Shown here in pieces: positions 34,451-43,668 of a stretch of DNA of 64,000 nt; the stretch's first letter is position 1; the number at the start of each line of letters is the position of its first letter. The translations under genes were made by a program, and so were the position numbers. Source of the stretch: SIG480 sp045649265 (GTDB taxonomy: Bacteria > Bacillota > Clostridia > Oscillospirales > JAAYXM01). Location: the NCBI GenBank assembly GCA_045649265.1, contig JAZRPO010000006.1, positions 1 to 64,000 of the forward strand, written 5' to 3'. The notes under the pieces are model-generated. The model was not told the origin of the DNA. It made no database searches and was given only the letters and a program-made list of their open reading frames with translations.

Positions 34451-35266
34451 TTACATAATTGTAATGTTAGATTTAATTTGCGAAAAAACAGATTCAAGAA
34501 AAAATTTCGAATTCATGAGTTGTTTATCGTCTTTGATACTCTTTGAATATACCTCAATTAAGACATCCCCGGCATAATTGATTTCTTTAATTTGGTTGCA
34601 AAAAAGATTAAAATCAAACAAACCTTCTCCGGGTAGAATACAATTACTTTCTTCGTTGTAATCGCTCACGTGAATATTGCAAAGCCTGTCACCCATTGCG
34701 GAAATGTAGCTTTCGTAAGGAATGCCTGCACGGCGCGCTTGCTTTAAATCCAATGTAAAAAATATATCAGGAACACTTTCATAAACGTTTTTAAGATAGT
34801 TTATGTTTGCAGACTTGCACCATGACACATTTTCAAGAGCAAGCCAAATTCCCTCTTCCCTTGCAGCTCTTGCAAGACAGGAAAGAACGGATATATCGTT
34901 ATCGGAAAGAGAGCATGTTTTGTCATCAATACCATTTAACGCACGGTCACCATGAAGCGTAAAGAATCTTGCGCCGAGCTTTTTTGCCATTCTGAATGAA
35001 TTTCTGTATTTTTCAATAGCTTCTTCCGTTCTTCGTTGATAACCCGAAAAAAACAATATAGCCTCCGCGAATGCTGTATAAGGATGAACTGAGGCAAAAT
35101 TGCATTTTTTGCTTATATTTCCAATCTCATTGATGAAGTCTTTTGAAATTTCTTCGTCACAATTATAAAAAAACTCAAAAGTGTCAAATCCGAGAGAAAC
35201 GAGTTTCTTTATAGCTTTTTCGGATTGCATCGGATATAAAACTGCGCTTGAAATCCCAATTTTCAT
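34451..35266 (-). CDS. Sugar phosphate isomerase/epimerase family TIM-barrel protein
   Basis: The 271-residue protein is a xylose-isomerase-like TIM barrel (AP endonuclease family 2 fold). Metal-ligand candidates appear in order: FTLHGD, LALENVSW with a Glu, FTLDLKQARRAG with Asp, CNIHVSDYN with His, and VLIEVYS with the final Glu. The substrate cannot be told; the family includes sugar, inositol and hydroxypyruvate isomerases. It stands alone between nrdR and secF. Confidence 0.85.
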   Translation of the reverse strand: MKIGISSAVLYPMQSEKAIKKLVSLGFDTFEFFYNCDEEISKDFINEIGNISKKCNFASVHPYTAFAEAILFFSGYQRRTEEAIEKYRNSFRMAKKLGARFFTLHGDRALNGIDDKTCSLSDNDISVLSCLARAAREEGIWLALENVSWCKSANINYLKNVYESVPDIFFTLDLKQARRAGIPYESYISAMGDRLCNIHVSDYNEESNCILPGEGLFDFNLFCNQIKEINYAGDVLIEVYSKSIKDDKQLMNSKFFLESVFSQIKSNITIM

Positions 35267-35284
35267 TTTGCACCTCTCAATATT

Positions 35285-35328
35285 TTAAGACAAAGGCTTG
35301 CAGTTTTATGTGCAAGCCTTTGTCTTAA
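35285..35328. terminator. 18-bp perfect hairpin after secF
   Basis: Arms 35285-35302 and 35311-35328 pair perfectly around an 8-base loop. It starts three bases past the secF stop on the minus strand. The T tract is weak, but the stem is unusually long. Confidence 0.75.
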
Positions 35329-35330
35329 CT

Positions 35331-36272
35331 TTACTTTGAAGTTTTAATAAGTTTTACCCAGACAGGCCCTGAAATGAAGATTGAAGAGTAAAGACCTGCA
35401 ATAATTCCAACGATGAGCGGAATTACGAACTGGCGGATAGACGGAACTCCGAAAATTGCGATAATAACAATTGCAAGGAGTGTGGTTATCGTAGTGTTAA
35501 TGCTGCGTGTTACCGTCTGCCAAATGCTTTTCGTGACGATGTCACTAAAGCTCGTCTTCTTCATAACCTTGCGATTTTCACGGACACGGTCAAATATAAT
35601 GATCGTCGCATTGATTGAGTAACCGAGGATTGTGAGGATAACCGCGATAAATGACATATTGACAGGGATTCTGAAAATTACATATGCACTGAGAATAACG
35701 AAAACGTCGTGCACAAGAGCGCAAACTGCCGCAAGCCCCGATCTCCAATCGAAACGTACTGCGATGTATGCAAGCATACAGAGAATCGCAAGGAGTGCGG
35801 AAATGATAGCTGAGTTGCGAAGGTCAGCACCCATTACGGGGTCAACATTATCAACAGCAAGAAGGTCGGTGGGAATAATTTCACCTGCTTCATCTTTTTC
35901 AGTGCCGTCATTAAGATTGTAAGCTTCTTTGAGCGCTGCGAAAACCGCCTCGCGCTTCTGGGCATCAAGCGTTGTTGTTTTTATAACAACCTCTGTCCCG
36001 TCTCCCGACTTCTGAACGGAAGATACTGAGGTGCCCGTTGCTTGCTCACAGATTTTTGCGATATTGTCAAGCTCTGTCTTATCAAGCTGTTTATGCATGC
36101 TGTAAGTCATGGTTGTTCCGCCGGCAAAGTCAATATCGAAATTAAAGAGATTAACGTTGAACGGAAGAAGAATAAGTGAGATTATTCCTACAAGAGAAAA
36201 TACAAGACCAATTATGCCAAGGATGTTGAATTTTTCAACAACATTAAATTTGTTTTCGAGTTTACTAAACAT
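35331..36272 (-). CDS. secF: Protein translocase subunit SecF
   Basis: The 313-residue RND-type membrane protein supports Sec-dependent export. It has six transmembrane helices, a periplasmic-type P1 domain after TM1, and FDIDFAGGTTMTYS followed by the helix block with YSINATIIIFDRVREN, the family signature. Paired with secD upstream by 12 bases. Confidence 0.96.
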   Translation of the reverse strand: MFSKLENKFNVVEKFNILGIIGLVFSLVGIISLILLPFNVNLFNFDIDFAGGTTMTYSMHKQLDKTELDNIAKICEQATGTSVSSVQKSGDGTEVVIKTTTLDAQKREAVFAALKEAYNLNDGTEKDEAGEIIPTDLLAVDNVDPVMGADLRNSAIISALLAILCMLAYIAVRFDWRSGLAAVCALVHDVFVILSAYVIFRIPVNMSFIAVILTILGYSINATIIIFDRVRENRKVMKKTSFSDIVTKSIWQTVTRSINTTITTLLAIVIIAIFGVPSIRQFVIPLIVGIIAGLYSSIFISGPVWVKLIKTSK

Positions 36273-36284
36273 TTTCGTTCCTCC

Positions 36285-37583
36285 TTATGCACCATAAGCC
36301 TTATTAGACTTAATTTTCATATCAACAAGACGGTAGAGCAAGAAGCGGGAAACAACAAGAACCGTAAACATCGAAACGATAACTCCGAGCCCAAGTGTAA
36401 CTGCAAAACCTCTTATCGTACCCATACCAAAACTGAAAAGAACTATCGCTGCAATAAGAGTTGTTATGTTAGAGTCAAGAATCGCTGTGAATGCGCGCTT
36501 AAAGCCTGCATCAATCGAAGCCTTCAGGGTTTTTCCGAGTCGAAGCTCCTCTTTGATTCGCTCGTAGATAACAACGTTTGCGTCAACCGCCATGCCTATT
36601 GAAAGTATGATACCTGCAATTCCGGGCAATGAAAGATTAACTCCGAGAAGAGCCATGATAACCAGCATAAGAGATGCGTAAAACGCGAGAGAAATGCTCG
36701 CAACTACACCTGACATACGATAAATAATTATCATAAACAGCATAACGAGGATAAGCCCGATGAGGCCTGCAAAAAGACTTGTTTCGAGAGCCTTTTCGCC
36801 AAGAGTCGGGCCAACTGAACGAAGCTCAATTTCTTTAAGCGTTACAGGAAGAGCACCTGACTTAATAAGGTTTGCAAGGGTTTTGGCTTCCTCACCACCG
36901 GTAGCAGATGCACTGTTAGCATTACCAAGAGTAATAATTGCTTCCTCAGAGTTAATACCAGTGCTTGCGTATGAGGCATCAACAAACGGAACGCTGAGAA
37001 TTTCACCGTCAAGATAAATTGCAATATAGTTTTTATTCTCAGCTGCTGCTGCGGCGGCTTTCTTCGTTGCCTCCGTAAACAAATTGCGGGCGGTATCGCT
37101 GAATCTGAGAACAATATGGTGCTGGCTGAAACCGGTTTCTGAAACCTGACCATACTGAGCAGAAGCATCCTTTATATCAGCGCCTGTTAAGATGACATTA
37201 TCGTCTGCATCACGGAATTCAAGAACTGCGGGCTTTCCAAGAAGCTCTATTGCCTGTTCAGGATCGGTTATAGACGGGATTTCAACAGTAATTCTGTCAT
37301 CGCCAACCTTCTGAACAGTTGCCTCAGTATAACCTTCTTTGTCAAGTCGTTCAATAAAGATAGACTTTGTGACTTCCATATCGTCTGCTGACGGTATGCC
37401 GCCGTCTTCCGCGTAAGCTTCAAATGTAATCGCAGCTCCGCCGGCAAGGTCAAGCCCTAAACGGATTCCTTCTGTCGCACTTGGGATTTCAACTACTCCA
37501 AGGTTAAGACCACGTATTGAAGTAAAAACTATCAATGTAATTACGACAATAACTGCGACAAACCAAAGTATGCCTTTTTTCAT
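36285..37583 (-). CDS. secD: Protein translocase subunit SecD
   Basis: The 432-residue partner of SecF has TM1, a P1 domain with GLDLAGGAAITFEA, then the five-helix bundle with GMAVDANVVIYERIKEELRLGKTL. Short compared with E. coli SecD (615), as usual in Firmicutes. Start is ATG 37583 behind AAGGAGG; a longer in-frame version is not supported. Promoter at 37643-37671. Confidence 0.96.
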   Translation of the reverse strand: MKKGILWFVAVIVVITLIVFTSIRGLNLGVVEIPSATEGIRLGLDLAGGAAITFEAYAEDGGIPSADDMEVTKSIFIERLDKEGYTEATVQKVGDDRITVEIPSITDPEQAIELLGKPAVLEFRDADDNVILTGADIKDASAQYGQVSETGFSQHHIVLRFSDTARNLFTEATKKAAAAAAENKNYIAIYLDGEILSVPFVDASYASTGINSEEAIITLGNANSASATGGEEAKTLANLIKSGALPVTLKEIELRSVGPTLGEKALETSLFAGLIGLILVMLFMIIIYRMSGVVASISLAFYASLMLVIMALLGVNLSLPGIAGIILSIGMAVDANVVIYERIKEELRLGKTLKASIDAGFKRAFTAILDSNITTLIAAIVLFSFGMGTIRGFAVTLGLGVIVSMFTVLVVSRFLLYRLVDMKIKSNKAYGA

Positions 37584-37642
37584 TTGTATGAACCTCCTTA
37601 AATTTTGCACAAAACCTGAACCGTTTGCACAACCACTAAAAT

Positions 37643-37671
37643 ATTATATATTTTACATAAATTTTAGTCAA
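37643..37671 (-). promoter_or_regulatory. Promoter of secDF
   Basis: Minus strand TTGACT (37666-37671), a 17-base spacer and TATAAT (37643-37648). Confidence 0.75.
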
Positions 37672-37678
37672 TAAATTT

Positions 37679-39109
37679 TTAAACCTTGAGCTCTGCTTCT
37701 TTTACAATCTCTGTGCTGTATTTTGAGATTGCAGGTTTAACGAAGTCTCTTATAAACTCTGTTACCTGTGATGCGCTTCTTCCGGTATAATTCTTCGGGT
37801 CAAGATTTGACTCTATCTCCTCTTTAGACATGCCAAAAGCGGGGTCGTTCGCAATTCTGTCGATTAAGTCATTAGCTCCTCCCTCTTCCTTAACAACCTT
37901 TCCGGCTGCAACAGAATGAGTTCTGATAAGCTCATGAAGCTCCTGACGGTCGCCGCCACGTTTAACAGCATCCATCATAATGTTTTCACTGGCCATAAAC
38001 GGAAGTTCTTCCATTATATGTTTTTTAATTACTTTCGGGTAAACTACAAGTCCCGATGCAATATTAAGATAGATAGAAAGGATTGCATCTGTTGCGAGGA
38101 ATGCCTCGGGCACTGCAAGGCGTTTATTTGCAGAGTCGTCAAGAGTTCTCTCAAACCACTGTGTAGCCGCAGTCAGCGCCGGATTAACAGATGTGCTGAT
38201 TACGAACTTCGAAAGGGCGCAAATGCGTTCGGAACGCATCGGGTTGCGTTTATACGGCATTGCAGAAGAACCAATTTGGTTCTTCTCAAACGGCTCTTCC
38301 ATTTCCTTAAGATTTGAAAGCAAGCGAAGGTCCGTTGCAAACTTGCAAGCACTCTGAGCAATTCCGGAGAGCGTAGCAAGCGCCATGGAATCAATTTTTC
38401 TTGAGTAGGTTTGTCCTGAAACAGGAACTACACCATCAAAGCCAAGCTCTTCTGCTATGTACTCTTCCATCCTTTTGATTTTGTCTTCATCGCCGTCAAA
38501 AAGCTCAATAAAGCTCGCCTGAGTTCCGGTTGTTCCCTTTGAACCGAGAAGACGCATTGAATCAATTCTGAATTCAAGCTCAGACAAATCATATAAAAGC
38601 TCGTTTATCCAGAGTGTTGCGCGTTTTCCAACTGTAGTGAGCTGTGCTGGCTGATAATGCGTAAAGCCGAGAGTCGGCATATCTTTATACTTTTCTGCAA
38701 ATTCAGCAAGTGCGGAAATTACGCTCACAAGCCGCTTTCTTATAAGTGTGAGTGCATCGCGCATAACGATAATGTCCGTGTTGTCGCCGACATAACAGCT
38801 CGTTGCTCCAAGATGGATTATTCCGCGTGCCTTCGGGCATTGCAAGCCGTATGCATAGACGTGAGACATAACATCATGACGGACTTCTTTTTCGCGAGCC
38901 TCAGCCTCTTCGTAATTGATGTCATCTTTAAAGTTTTCAAGCTCATCAATCTGCTCCTGAGTAACCGGAAGCCCTAATTTCATTTCTGCACGTGCAAGAG
39001 CAATCCAGAGCTTTCTCCAAGTGCGAAACTTAGTGTCCGGAGAAAAAAGCTCTGTCATCTCACGGCTTGCATAACGAGTGTTTAACGGAGATTCATATAA
39101 ATTTTTCAT
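37679..39109 (-). CDS. purB: Adenylosuccinate lyase
   Basis: The 476-residue enzyme catalyses two fumarate-releasing steps, in IMP synthesis (SAICAR) and in AMP synthesis. The fumarase/aspartase-superfamily signature SSAMPYKRNPMRSE is intact, with GATSCYVGDN for the first conserved region and TLGFTHYQPAQ for the second. Start is ATG 39109 behind GGGAAG. It follows the aspartate aminotransferase gene by ten bases, which couples supply of aspartate to its use. Confidence 0.95.
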   Translation of the reverse strand: MKNLYESPLNTRYASREMTELFSPDTKFRTWRKLWIALARAEMKLGLPVTQEQIDELENFKDDINYEEAEAREKEVRHDVMSHVYAYGLQCPKARGIIHLGATSCYVGDNTDIIVMRDALTLIRKRLVSVISALAEFAEKYKDMPTLGFTHYQPAQLTTVGKRATLWINELLYDLSELEFRIDSMRLLGSKGTTGTQASFIELFDGDEDKIKRMEEYIAEELGFDGVVPVSGQTYSRKIDSMALATLSGIAQSACKFATDLRLLSNLKEMEEPFEKNQIGSSAMPYKRNPMRSERICALSKFVISTSVNPALTAATQWFERTLDDSANKRLAVPEAFLATDAILSIYLNIASGLVVYPKVIKKHIMEELPFMASENIMMDAVKRGGDRQELHELIRTHSVAAGKVVKEEGGANDLIDRIANDPAFGMSKEEIESNLDPKNYTGRSASQVTEFIRDFVKPAISKYSTEIVKEAELKV

Positions 39110-39119
39110 AATATCTTCC

Positions 39120-40400
39120 CTACCCAACTATATTTTCAAGCGAAGCAATCTTAACACAAAGTGCGAGAAGCTTGGAAGCTGTTTCAAGCTCTGCAACAGT
39201 GGGATATGACGGTGCAATACGAAGATTTGAGTCCTCGGGATCATTTCCGTACGGGAATGTTGCGCCGCATCCTGTCATTACAACCCCAGCTTCTGCCATC
39301 AGCTTATGAACTCTCTTTGCAGAGCCGCCGGTAACATCGAGGCTAATGAAATATCCGCCATTCGGTGCAGTCCACTTTGCAATACCAAGCCCTGAAAGCT
39401 CAGAATCGAGAATATTGAGAACAACATCAAACTTCGGAGACATAATTTTTGCATGCTTCTTCATATGTGCTTTAAGTCCGTCAAGATTCTTAAAGAAACG
39501 AACATGGCGAAGCTGATTTACTTTATCAGGACCAATCATCTGGAAGTTCAAAACTTTTTTAGCCGATGCAATATTTGCCTCACTTGTTGCCATAACAGCA
39601 ACACCTGCACCGGGGAAAGTCATCTTTGAGGTAGAAGCGAAGATATAGCACATATCTTCCTTCCCTGCCTTCTTACACTCATCAAGAAGGTTGAGAATTT
39701 CATCGCCCTTCTCATAAAGGTCATGAACGCAGTAAGCATTATCCCAGAATATTCTGAAATCCTTTGCAGCCGGGTTAAGTGCTGCAAAAGCACGAACAAC
39801 ATCATCAGAATAGCTGATTCCGCTCGGATTGGAATATTTCGGGACACACCAGATTCCCTTTACAGATTCATCATTTTCAACATGCTTGCGAACTTCGTCC
39901 ATATCAGGTCCGCTTTCTGTCATCGCAATCGGAATCATTTTTATACCAAAGCATTCGCAGATTCCGAAATGCCTGTCATATCCCGGGACCGGGCAAAGGA
40001 ACTTAACCTCCGGAAGCTTGCACCAAGGAGCGCTTCCCATAACGCCATGTGTAACAGAGCGTGAAACCGTATCAAACATCATCGTGAGGCTTGCGTTTCC
40101 GCCGACAACGATCTCAGAAGTTTTTACACCAAGCATTTCTGCAAAAAGAGCTTTCATTTCCGGAATACCGTCAATTCCGCCGTAGTTTCTTACATCGGGC
40201 GAAACACTTGAAACATCTTCATTCTTCGAAAGAACAGTGAAAAGCTCTTCGCTGAGGTCAAGCTGATTCGGAGCCGGCTTTCCCCGAGACATATCTAGTT
40301 TAAGTCCTTGAGCAACATAGGCAGCATACTCTTTCTGAAGCGATGAAAGAAGAGCCTTTGCTTCTTCTTTGGCAAGTGTCCGATAAGAAGTATTATTCAT
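39120..40400 (-). CDS. Aspartate aminotransferase, subgroup Ic
   Basis: The 426-residue PLP enzyme belongs to the less common type Ic of fold-type I aminotransferases. GLKLDMSRGKPAPNQLDLS opens the domain; CVPKYSNPSGISYSDD, DNAYCVHDL (PLP Asp/Tyr) and STSKMTFPGAGVA with the Schiff-base lysine are visible. It should convert aspartate and 2-oxoglutarate to oxaloacetate and glutamate. It lies between asnS and purB in a run that concerns aspartate use. Confidence 0.9.
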   Translation of the reverse strand: MNNTSYRTLAKEEAKALLSSLQKEYAAYVAQGLKLDMSRGKPAPNQLDLSEELFTVLSKNEDVSSVSPDVRNYGGIDGIPEMKALFAEMLGVKTSEIVVGGNASLTMMFDTVSRSVTHGVMGSAPWCKLPEVKFLCPVPGYDRHFGICECFGIKMIPIAMTESGPDMDEVRKHVENDESVKGIWCVPKYSNPSGISYSDDVVRAFAALNPAAKDFRIFWDNAYCVHDLYEKGDEILNLLDECKKAGKEDMCYIFASTSKMTFPGAGVAVMATSEANIASAKKVLNFQMIGPDKVNQLRHVRFFKNLDGLKAHMKKHAKIMSPKFDVVLNILDSELSGLGIAKWTAPNGGYFISLDVTGGSAKRVHKLMAEAGVVMTGCGATFPYGNDPEDSNLRIAPSYPTVAELETASKLLALCVKIASLENIVG

Positions 40401-40431
40401 ATTTATTCTCCTGAATTAAAATTTTTCAAAC

Positions 40432-41820
40432 TTAAAAGAGCTTACCTGTGCATCTCGGGAACGGAAGAACGTCACGAATGTTGCTTATTCCCGTAAGATA
40501 CATAATCAAGCGTTCAAAACCCAGCCCATATCCTGCGTGAGAAACACCGCCAAAACGGCGAAGATTGAGATACCAATCATAATCAGCACGGTTAAGACCC
40601 ATTTCATCCATCTTAGCCGCAAGAACGTCATACCGTTCTTCACGCTGGCTGCCGCCAATAAGTTCTCCGATTCCGGGAACAAATAAATCCATAGCAGCAA
40701 CTGTTTTTCCGTCATCGTTCTGACGCATATAAAATGCTTTGATTTCCTTAGGATAATTGATTAAGAACATCGGCTTTTTCATAACCTCTTCTGTAAGGAA
40801 CCTCTCATGTTCAGTTTGGAGGTCACATCCAAAGAAGACGGGATATTCAAACTTTTCCTTATGCTGTTCCAAAATTTTGATTCCATCAGAATATTCCATA
40901 ACACCAAACGAAGAATTAGCCACGTGTTCAAGGCGTTCTATGAGGCCCTTGTCAACGAAATTGTTGAAGAAGTTCATTTCTTCCTTGCAGTTGTCGAGAA
41001 CGTGACGTATTACGAACTTTACCATTGCTTCGGCAAGCTCCATATCATCATTCAAATCAGCAAAAGCAATTTCAGGCTCAATCATCCAGAATTCCGCAGC
41101 GTGACGGGCAGTATTTGAATTTTCTGCCCGGAAAGTTGGCCCGAAGGTATAAGTCTTTCCAAATGCAAGAGCAAAGGTTTCGGCTTCAAGCTGGCCGGAA
41201 ACCGTAAGGCTTGCTTCGCGGCCAAAGAAATCTCCAGAGTAATCAATTTTTCCATCCTCGCCGCGAGGAGGATTTTCCATATCAAGCGTTGTAATCTTGA
41301 ACATCTCGCCTGCGCCCTCGCAGTCGCTGCCGGTAATAATCGGTGTATGAGCATATACAAAGCCGCGCTCATTAAAAAACTTGTGAATTGCATACGCGGC
41401 TTCGCTTCTCACTCTGAAAACAGCGGAGAACGTATTCGTTCTCGGACGAAGGTAAGAAATCGTTCTCAAAAATTCAAGAGAATGCCTTTTCTTTTGCAAC
41501 GGATAATCGGGGGCAGACTCACCTTCAATGCTTACTTCCTCTGCTTTAATTTCAAACGGCTGCTTTGCATCGGGAGTGAGAATAAACTTACCCGTGACAA
41601 CAACAGCGCTTCCTACATTTAAATGAACAAGCTCAGAGAAATTATTAAGAGAATCATCAAGAACAACCTGAACGCTTTTAAAATATGAACCGTCATTTAA
41701 CTCGATAAAACCAAAGACCTTTGAGTCGCGAACTGTTCGCACCCAACCGCCCACAGTTACAGAGTTTCCGGAAAAGGCATCTGGTGAGTTAAACAACTCT
41801 CTTACGTTTGTAAGCTTCAT
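40432..41820 (-). CDS. asnS: Asparaginyl-tRNA synthetase
   Basis: The 462-residue class IIb synthetase has an N-terminal OB fold for the anticodon (about 15-105), motif 2 FRAENSNTARHAAEFWMIEPE-like and motif 3 GLGFERL. The absence of an AspRS-type insert and presence of the AsnRS motif GDCEGAGE-like SDCEGAGEMF support Asn specificity. Start is ATG 41820; the ATG at 41835 overlaps its RBS. A TTGACA promoter lies upstream (41849-41878). No T-box is seen in the short leader. Confidence 0.95.
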   Translation of the reverse strand: MKLTNVRELFNSPDAFSGNSVTVGGWVRTVRDSKVFGFIELNDGSYFKSVQVVLDDSLNNFSELVHLNVGSAVVVTGKFILTPDAKQPFEIKAEEVSIEGESAPDYPLQKKRHSLEFLRTISYLRPRTNTFSAVFRVRSEAAYAIHKFFNERGFVYAHTPIITGSDCEGAGEMFKITTLDMENPPRGEDGKIDYSGDFFGREASLTVSGQLEAETFALAFGKTYTFGPTFRAENSNTARHAAEFWMIEPEIAFADLNDDMELAEAMVKFVIRHVLDNCKEEMNFFNNFVDKGLIERLEHVANSSFGVMEYSDGIKILEQHKEKFEYPVFFGCDLQTEHERFLTEEVMKKPMFLINYPKEIKAFYMRQNDDGKTVAAMDLFVPGIGELIGGSQREERYDVLAAKMDEMGLNRADYDWYLNLRRFGGVSHAGYGLGFERLIMYLTGISNIRDVLPFPRCTGKLF

Positions 41821-41848
41821 AAAATTCAACTCCATTACATAAAACTAC

Positions 41849-41878
41849 ATAATATATATTTAAACATAATTTTGTCAA
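41849..41878 (-). promoter_or_regulatory. Promoter of asnS
   Basis: Minus strand TTGACA (41873-41878) with either TATATT after 16 bases or TATTAT after 18 bases. Confidence 0.65.
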
Positions 41879-41957
41879 AAAGTCCATAGATAATTTCCTG
41901 TTTTTTATTTAATTTCCAAATATTGCAGAAGAATTTACGAATTTAACATAAGGTGTT

Positions 41958-41985
41958 TTGGAATACTTGTTTTGTAGGCTAAAAT
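41958..41985 (+). promoter_or_regulatory. Possible promoter of the DUF378 gene
   Basis: TTGGAA (41958-41963), a 16-base spacer and TAAAAT (41980-41985). Confidence 0.4.
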
Positions 41986-42009
41986 CAAAGACTTAAGGAG
42001 TTGAAAATT

Positions 42010-42234
42010 ATGTTTGACAGAATCGCACTTCTTCTCACAATAGTTGGCGCACTAAACTGGGGCTCGATCGGTTTGTTCCAGTTTGACATTGTTGCTGCTA
42101 TTTTTGGCGGTCAGGGTGCTATCCTGAGCAGAATTGTCTATACACTCGTCGCACTTGCAGGAATCTGGTGCATTTCCCTATTCTTCCGCGATGATGCTGT
42201 TATGACAACTCACAGAGAAAAGGGCCATATGTAA
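42010..42234 (+). CDS. DUF378 small membrane protein
   Basis: The 74-residue protein has two transmembrane helices; LLLTIVGALNWGSIGLFQFDIVAAIFGG with the NWG signature marks DUF378 (B. subtilis YuzA). Function unknown. Start is ATG 42010 after AAGGAG; a TTG at 42001 is in frame but overlaps the RBS region. It is a single-gene unit with a clear terminator. Confidence 0.92.
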   Translation: MFDRIALLLTIVGALNWGSIGLFQFDIVAAIFGGQGAILSRIVYTLVALAGIWCISLFFRDDAVMTTHREKGHM

Positions 42235-42252
42235 ACTAAGAAAACTGAATTA

Positions 42253-42296
42253 AAAAAATTCCCGCAATGCTATATCGCGGGAATTTTTTGTTTTTT
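42253..42296. terminator. Bidirectional terminator
   Basis: A 13-bp stem pairs 42253-42265 with 42277-42289, followed by TTTTTT and preceded by A7. It serves the DUF378 and ackA genes. Confidence 0.85.
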
Positions 42297-42304
42297 ATGT
42301 AAAA

Positions 42305-43498
42305 TTAAAGGGAATTTACAATTTCTTCGGTATCTTTTGCAATCATGAGCTCTTCGTTTGTCGGGATGATGAAAATCTTGACCTTAGAATCAGCCGCAGA
42401 AACATCAATCTCTTTTCCTCGAACCTTATTCTTCTCTGCATCCATCTTCACACCCATATATTCGAGGCCTGAGCAGATATCGTAGCGAAGGTCAGTTGAA
42501 TTTTCGCCGATGCCTGCGGTGAACACAATGGCATCTACCCCGCCCATCGCTGTCGCATATGCACCGATAAACTTCTTTACTTCATAAATGAACTTATCAA
42601 GAGCAAGACGTGCACGTTCATTTCCGTTTACAGCTGCGGCTTCAAGATCACGGAAGTCAGAGCTTACGCCGGAGATTCCGAGAACGCCTGACTTTTTGTT
42701 AAGGATATTGTTCATTTCCTTGATGTCATAGCCGTAACGACCCATGAGATATTCAAGAATCGTTGCATCAATATCGCCGGAGCGAGTACCCATAAGGAAG
42801 CCTGCAAGCGGGCCGAGCCCCATGCTTGTATCCTGACACTTGCCGTCAACTACTGCAGAAAGTGATGAGCCATTTCCGAGGTGGCAGCAGATAACGCGGC
42901 TGTGCTCAGGATTGCCGAGCATATCAATCGCACGTGCAGAAACGTAGCGATGGCTTGTTCCGTGGAAACCGTAGCGACGAACATCGTCCTTTTCATAGTA
43001 TTCATACGGAATCGGGTAAATATATGCCTTTGGCGGCATTGTCATATGGAAAGCAGTGTCAAAAACTGCAACCTGCGGAGTGCTCGGCATGACCTTCTGA
43101 CAAGCGCGGATACCCATAAGGTTTGCAGGATTGTGGAGCGGGCCGAGCGGGATACACTTTTCAATCGCAGCAATGCAAGCATCGTCAACAAGGCAGCTCT
43201 TGGTAAACTCCATACCCCCGTGGAGAACCCTGTGACCGACAGCAGCAATTTCATCGGTAGAAGCGATAACGCCTTTTACAGGGTCAACAAGAATATCAAG
43301 AACTGACTGGATTGCCTCAGCATGAGTAGGCATAGCGATGTCAGCCTTAACATCATCACGACCGGGAACCTTGTGAGTAAGACGGCCATCGATGCCTATG
43401 CGTTCACAAAGACCTTTTGCAAAAACCTGACCGCCCTCTGATTCCATAAACTGATATTTAAGCGAGGAGCTTCCTGCATTGATAACAAGAATTTTCAT
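42305..43498 (-). CDS. ackA: Acetate kinase
   Basis: The 397-residue enzyme makes ATP and acetate from acetyl-phosphate, the last step of acetate fermentation. NAGSSSLKYQ (7-16), the catalytic Arg in VGHRVLHGG, HLGNGSSLS and FTAGIGENS are intact. No phosphotransacetylase gene is next to it. An imperfect hairpin lies in its leader (about 43530-43560). Length is standard. Confidence 0.96.
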   Translation of the reverse strand: MKILVINAGSSSLKYQFMESEGGQVFAKGLCERIGIDGRLTHKVPGRDDVKADIAMPTHAEAIQSVLDILVDPVKGVIASTDEIAAVGHRVLHGGMEFTKSCLVDDACIAAIEKCIPLGPLHNPANLMGIRACQKVMPSTPQVAVFDTAFHMTMPPKAYIYPIPYEYYEKDDVRRYGFHGTSHRYVSARAIDMLGNPEHSRVICCHLGNGSSLSAVVDGKCQDTSMGLGPLAGFLMGTRSGDIDATILEYLMGRYGYDIKEMNNILNKKSGVLGISGVSSDFRDLEAAAVNGNERARLALDKFIYEVKKFIGAYATAMGGVDAIVFTAGIGENSTDLRYDICSGLEYMGVKMDAEKNKVRGKEIDVSAADSKVKIFIIPTNEELMIAKDTEEIVNSL

Positions 43499-43529
43499 AA
43501 AAACATTCCCTCCGGTAAATTAATTCTGC

Positions 43530-43560
43530 CGCACATCTTGAAAAAAGATGGCTTTGCGGT
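43530..43560 (-). promoter_or_regulatory. Imperfect hairpin in the ackA leader
   Basis: CCGCA and CATCTT on one side pair with AAGATG and TGCGG on the other, with an unpaired bulge between. It lies upstream of the GGAGGG ribosome binding site of ackA. No T tract follows. Regulatory role is uncertain. Confidence 0.4.
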
Positions 43561-43668
43561 TAAAATATAAATAACTATGTTGCCTTTCCAGACAGTAAAG
43601 TATATTTTACAATATATCGTTGCTTTTTGCAAGCTTTTTTTAATTTTTTCAGCAAAAGGAGTGAGAAA

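Noticed and set aside
41821..42009. A T-box or other riboswitch ahead of asnS
   Set aside because: The promoter is so near the start codon that the leader is only about 25-30 bases long. No specifier loop or T-box sequence is present.
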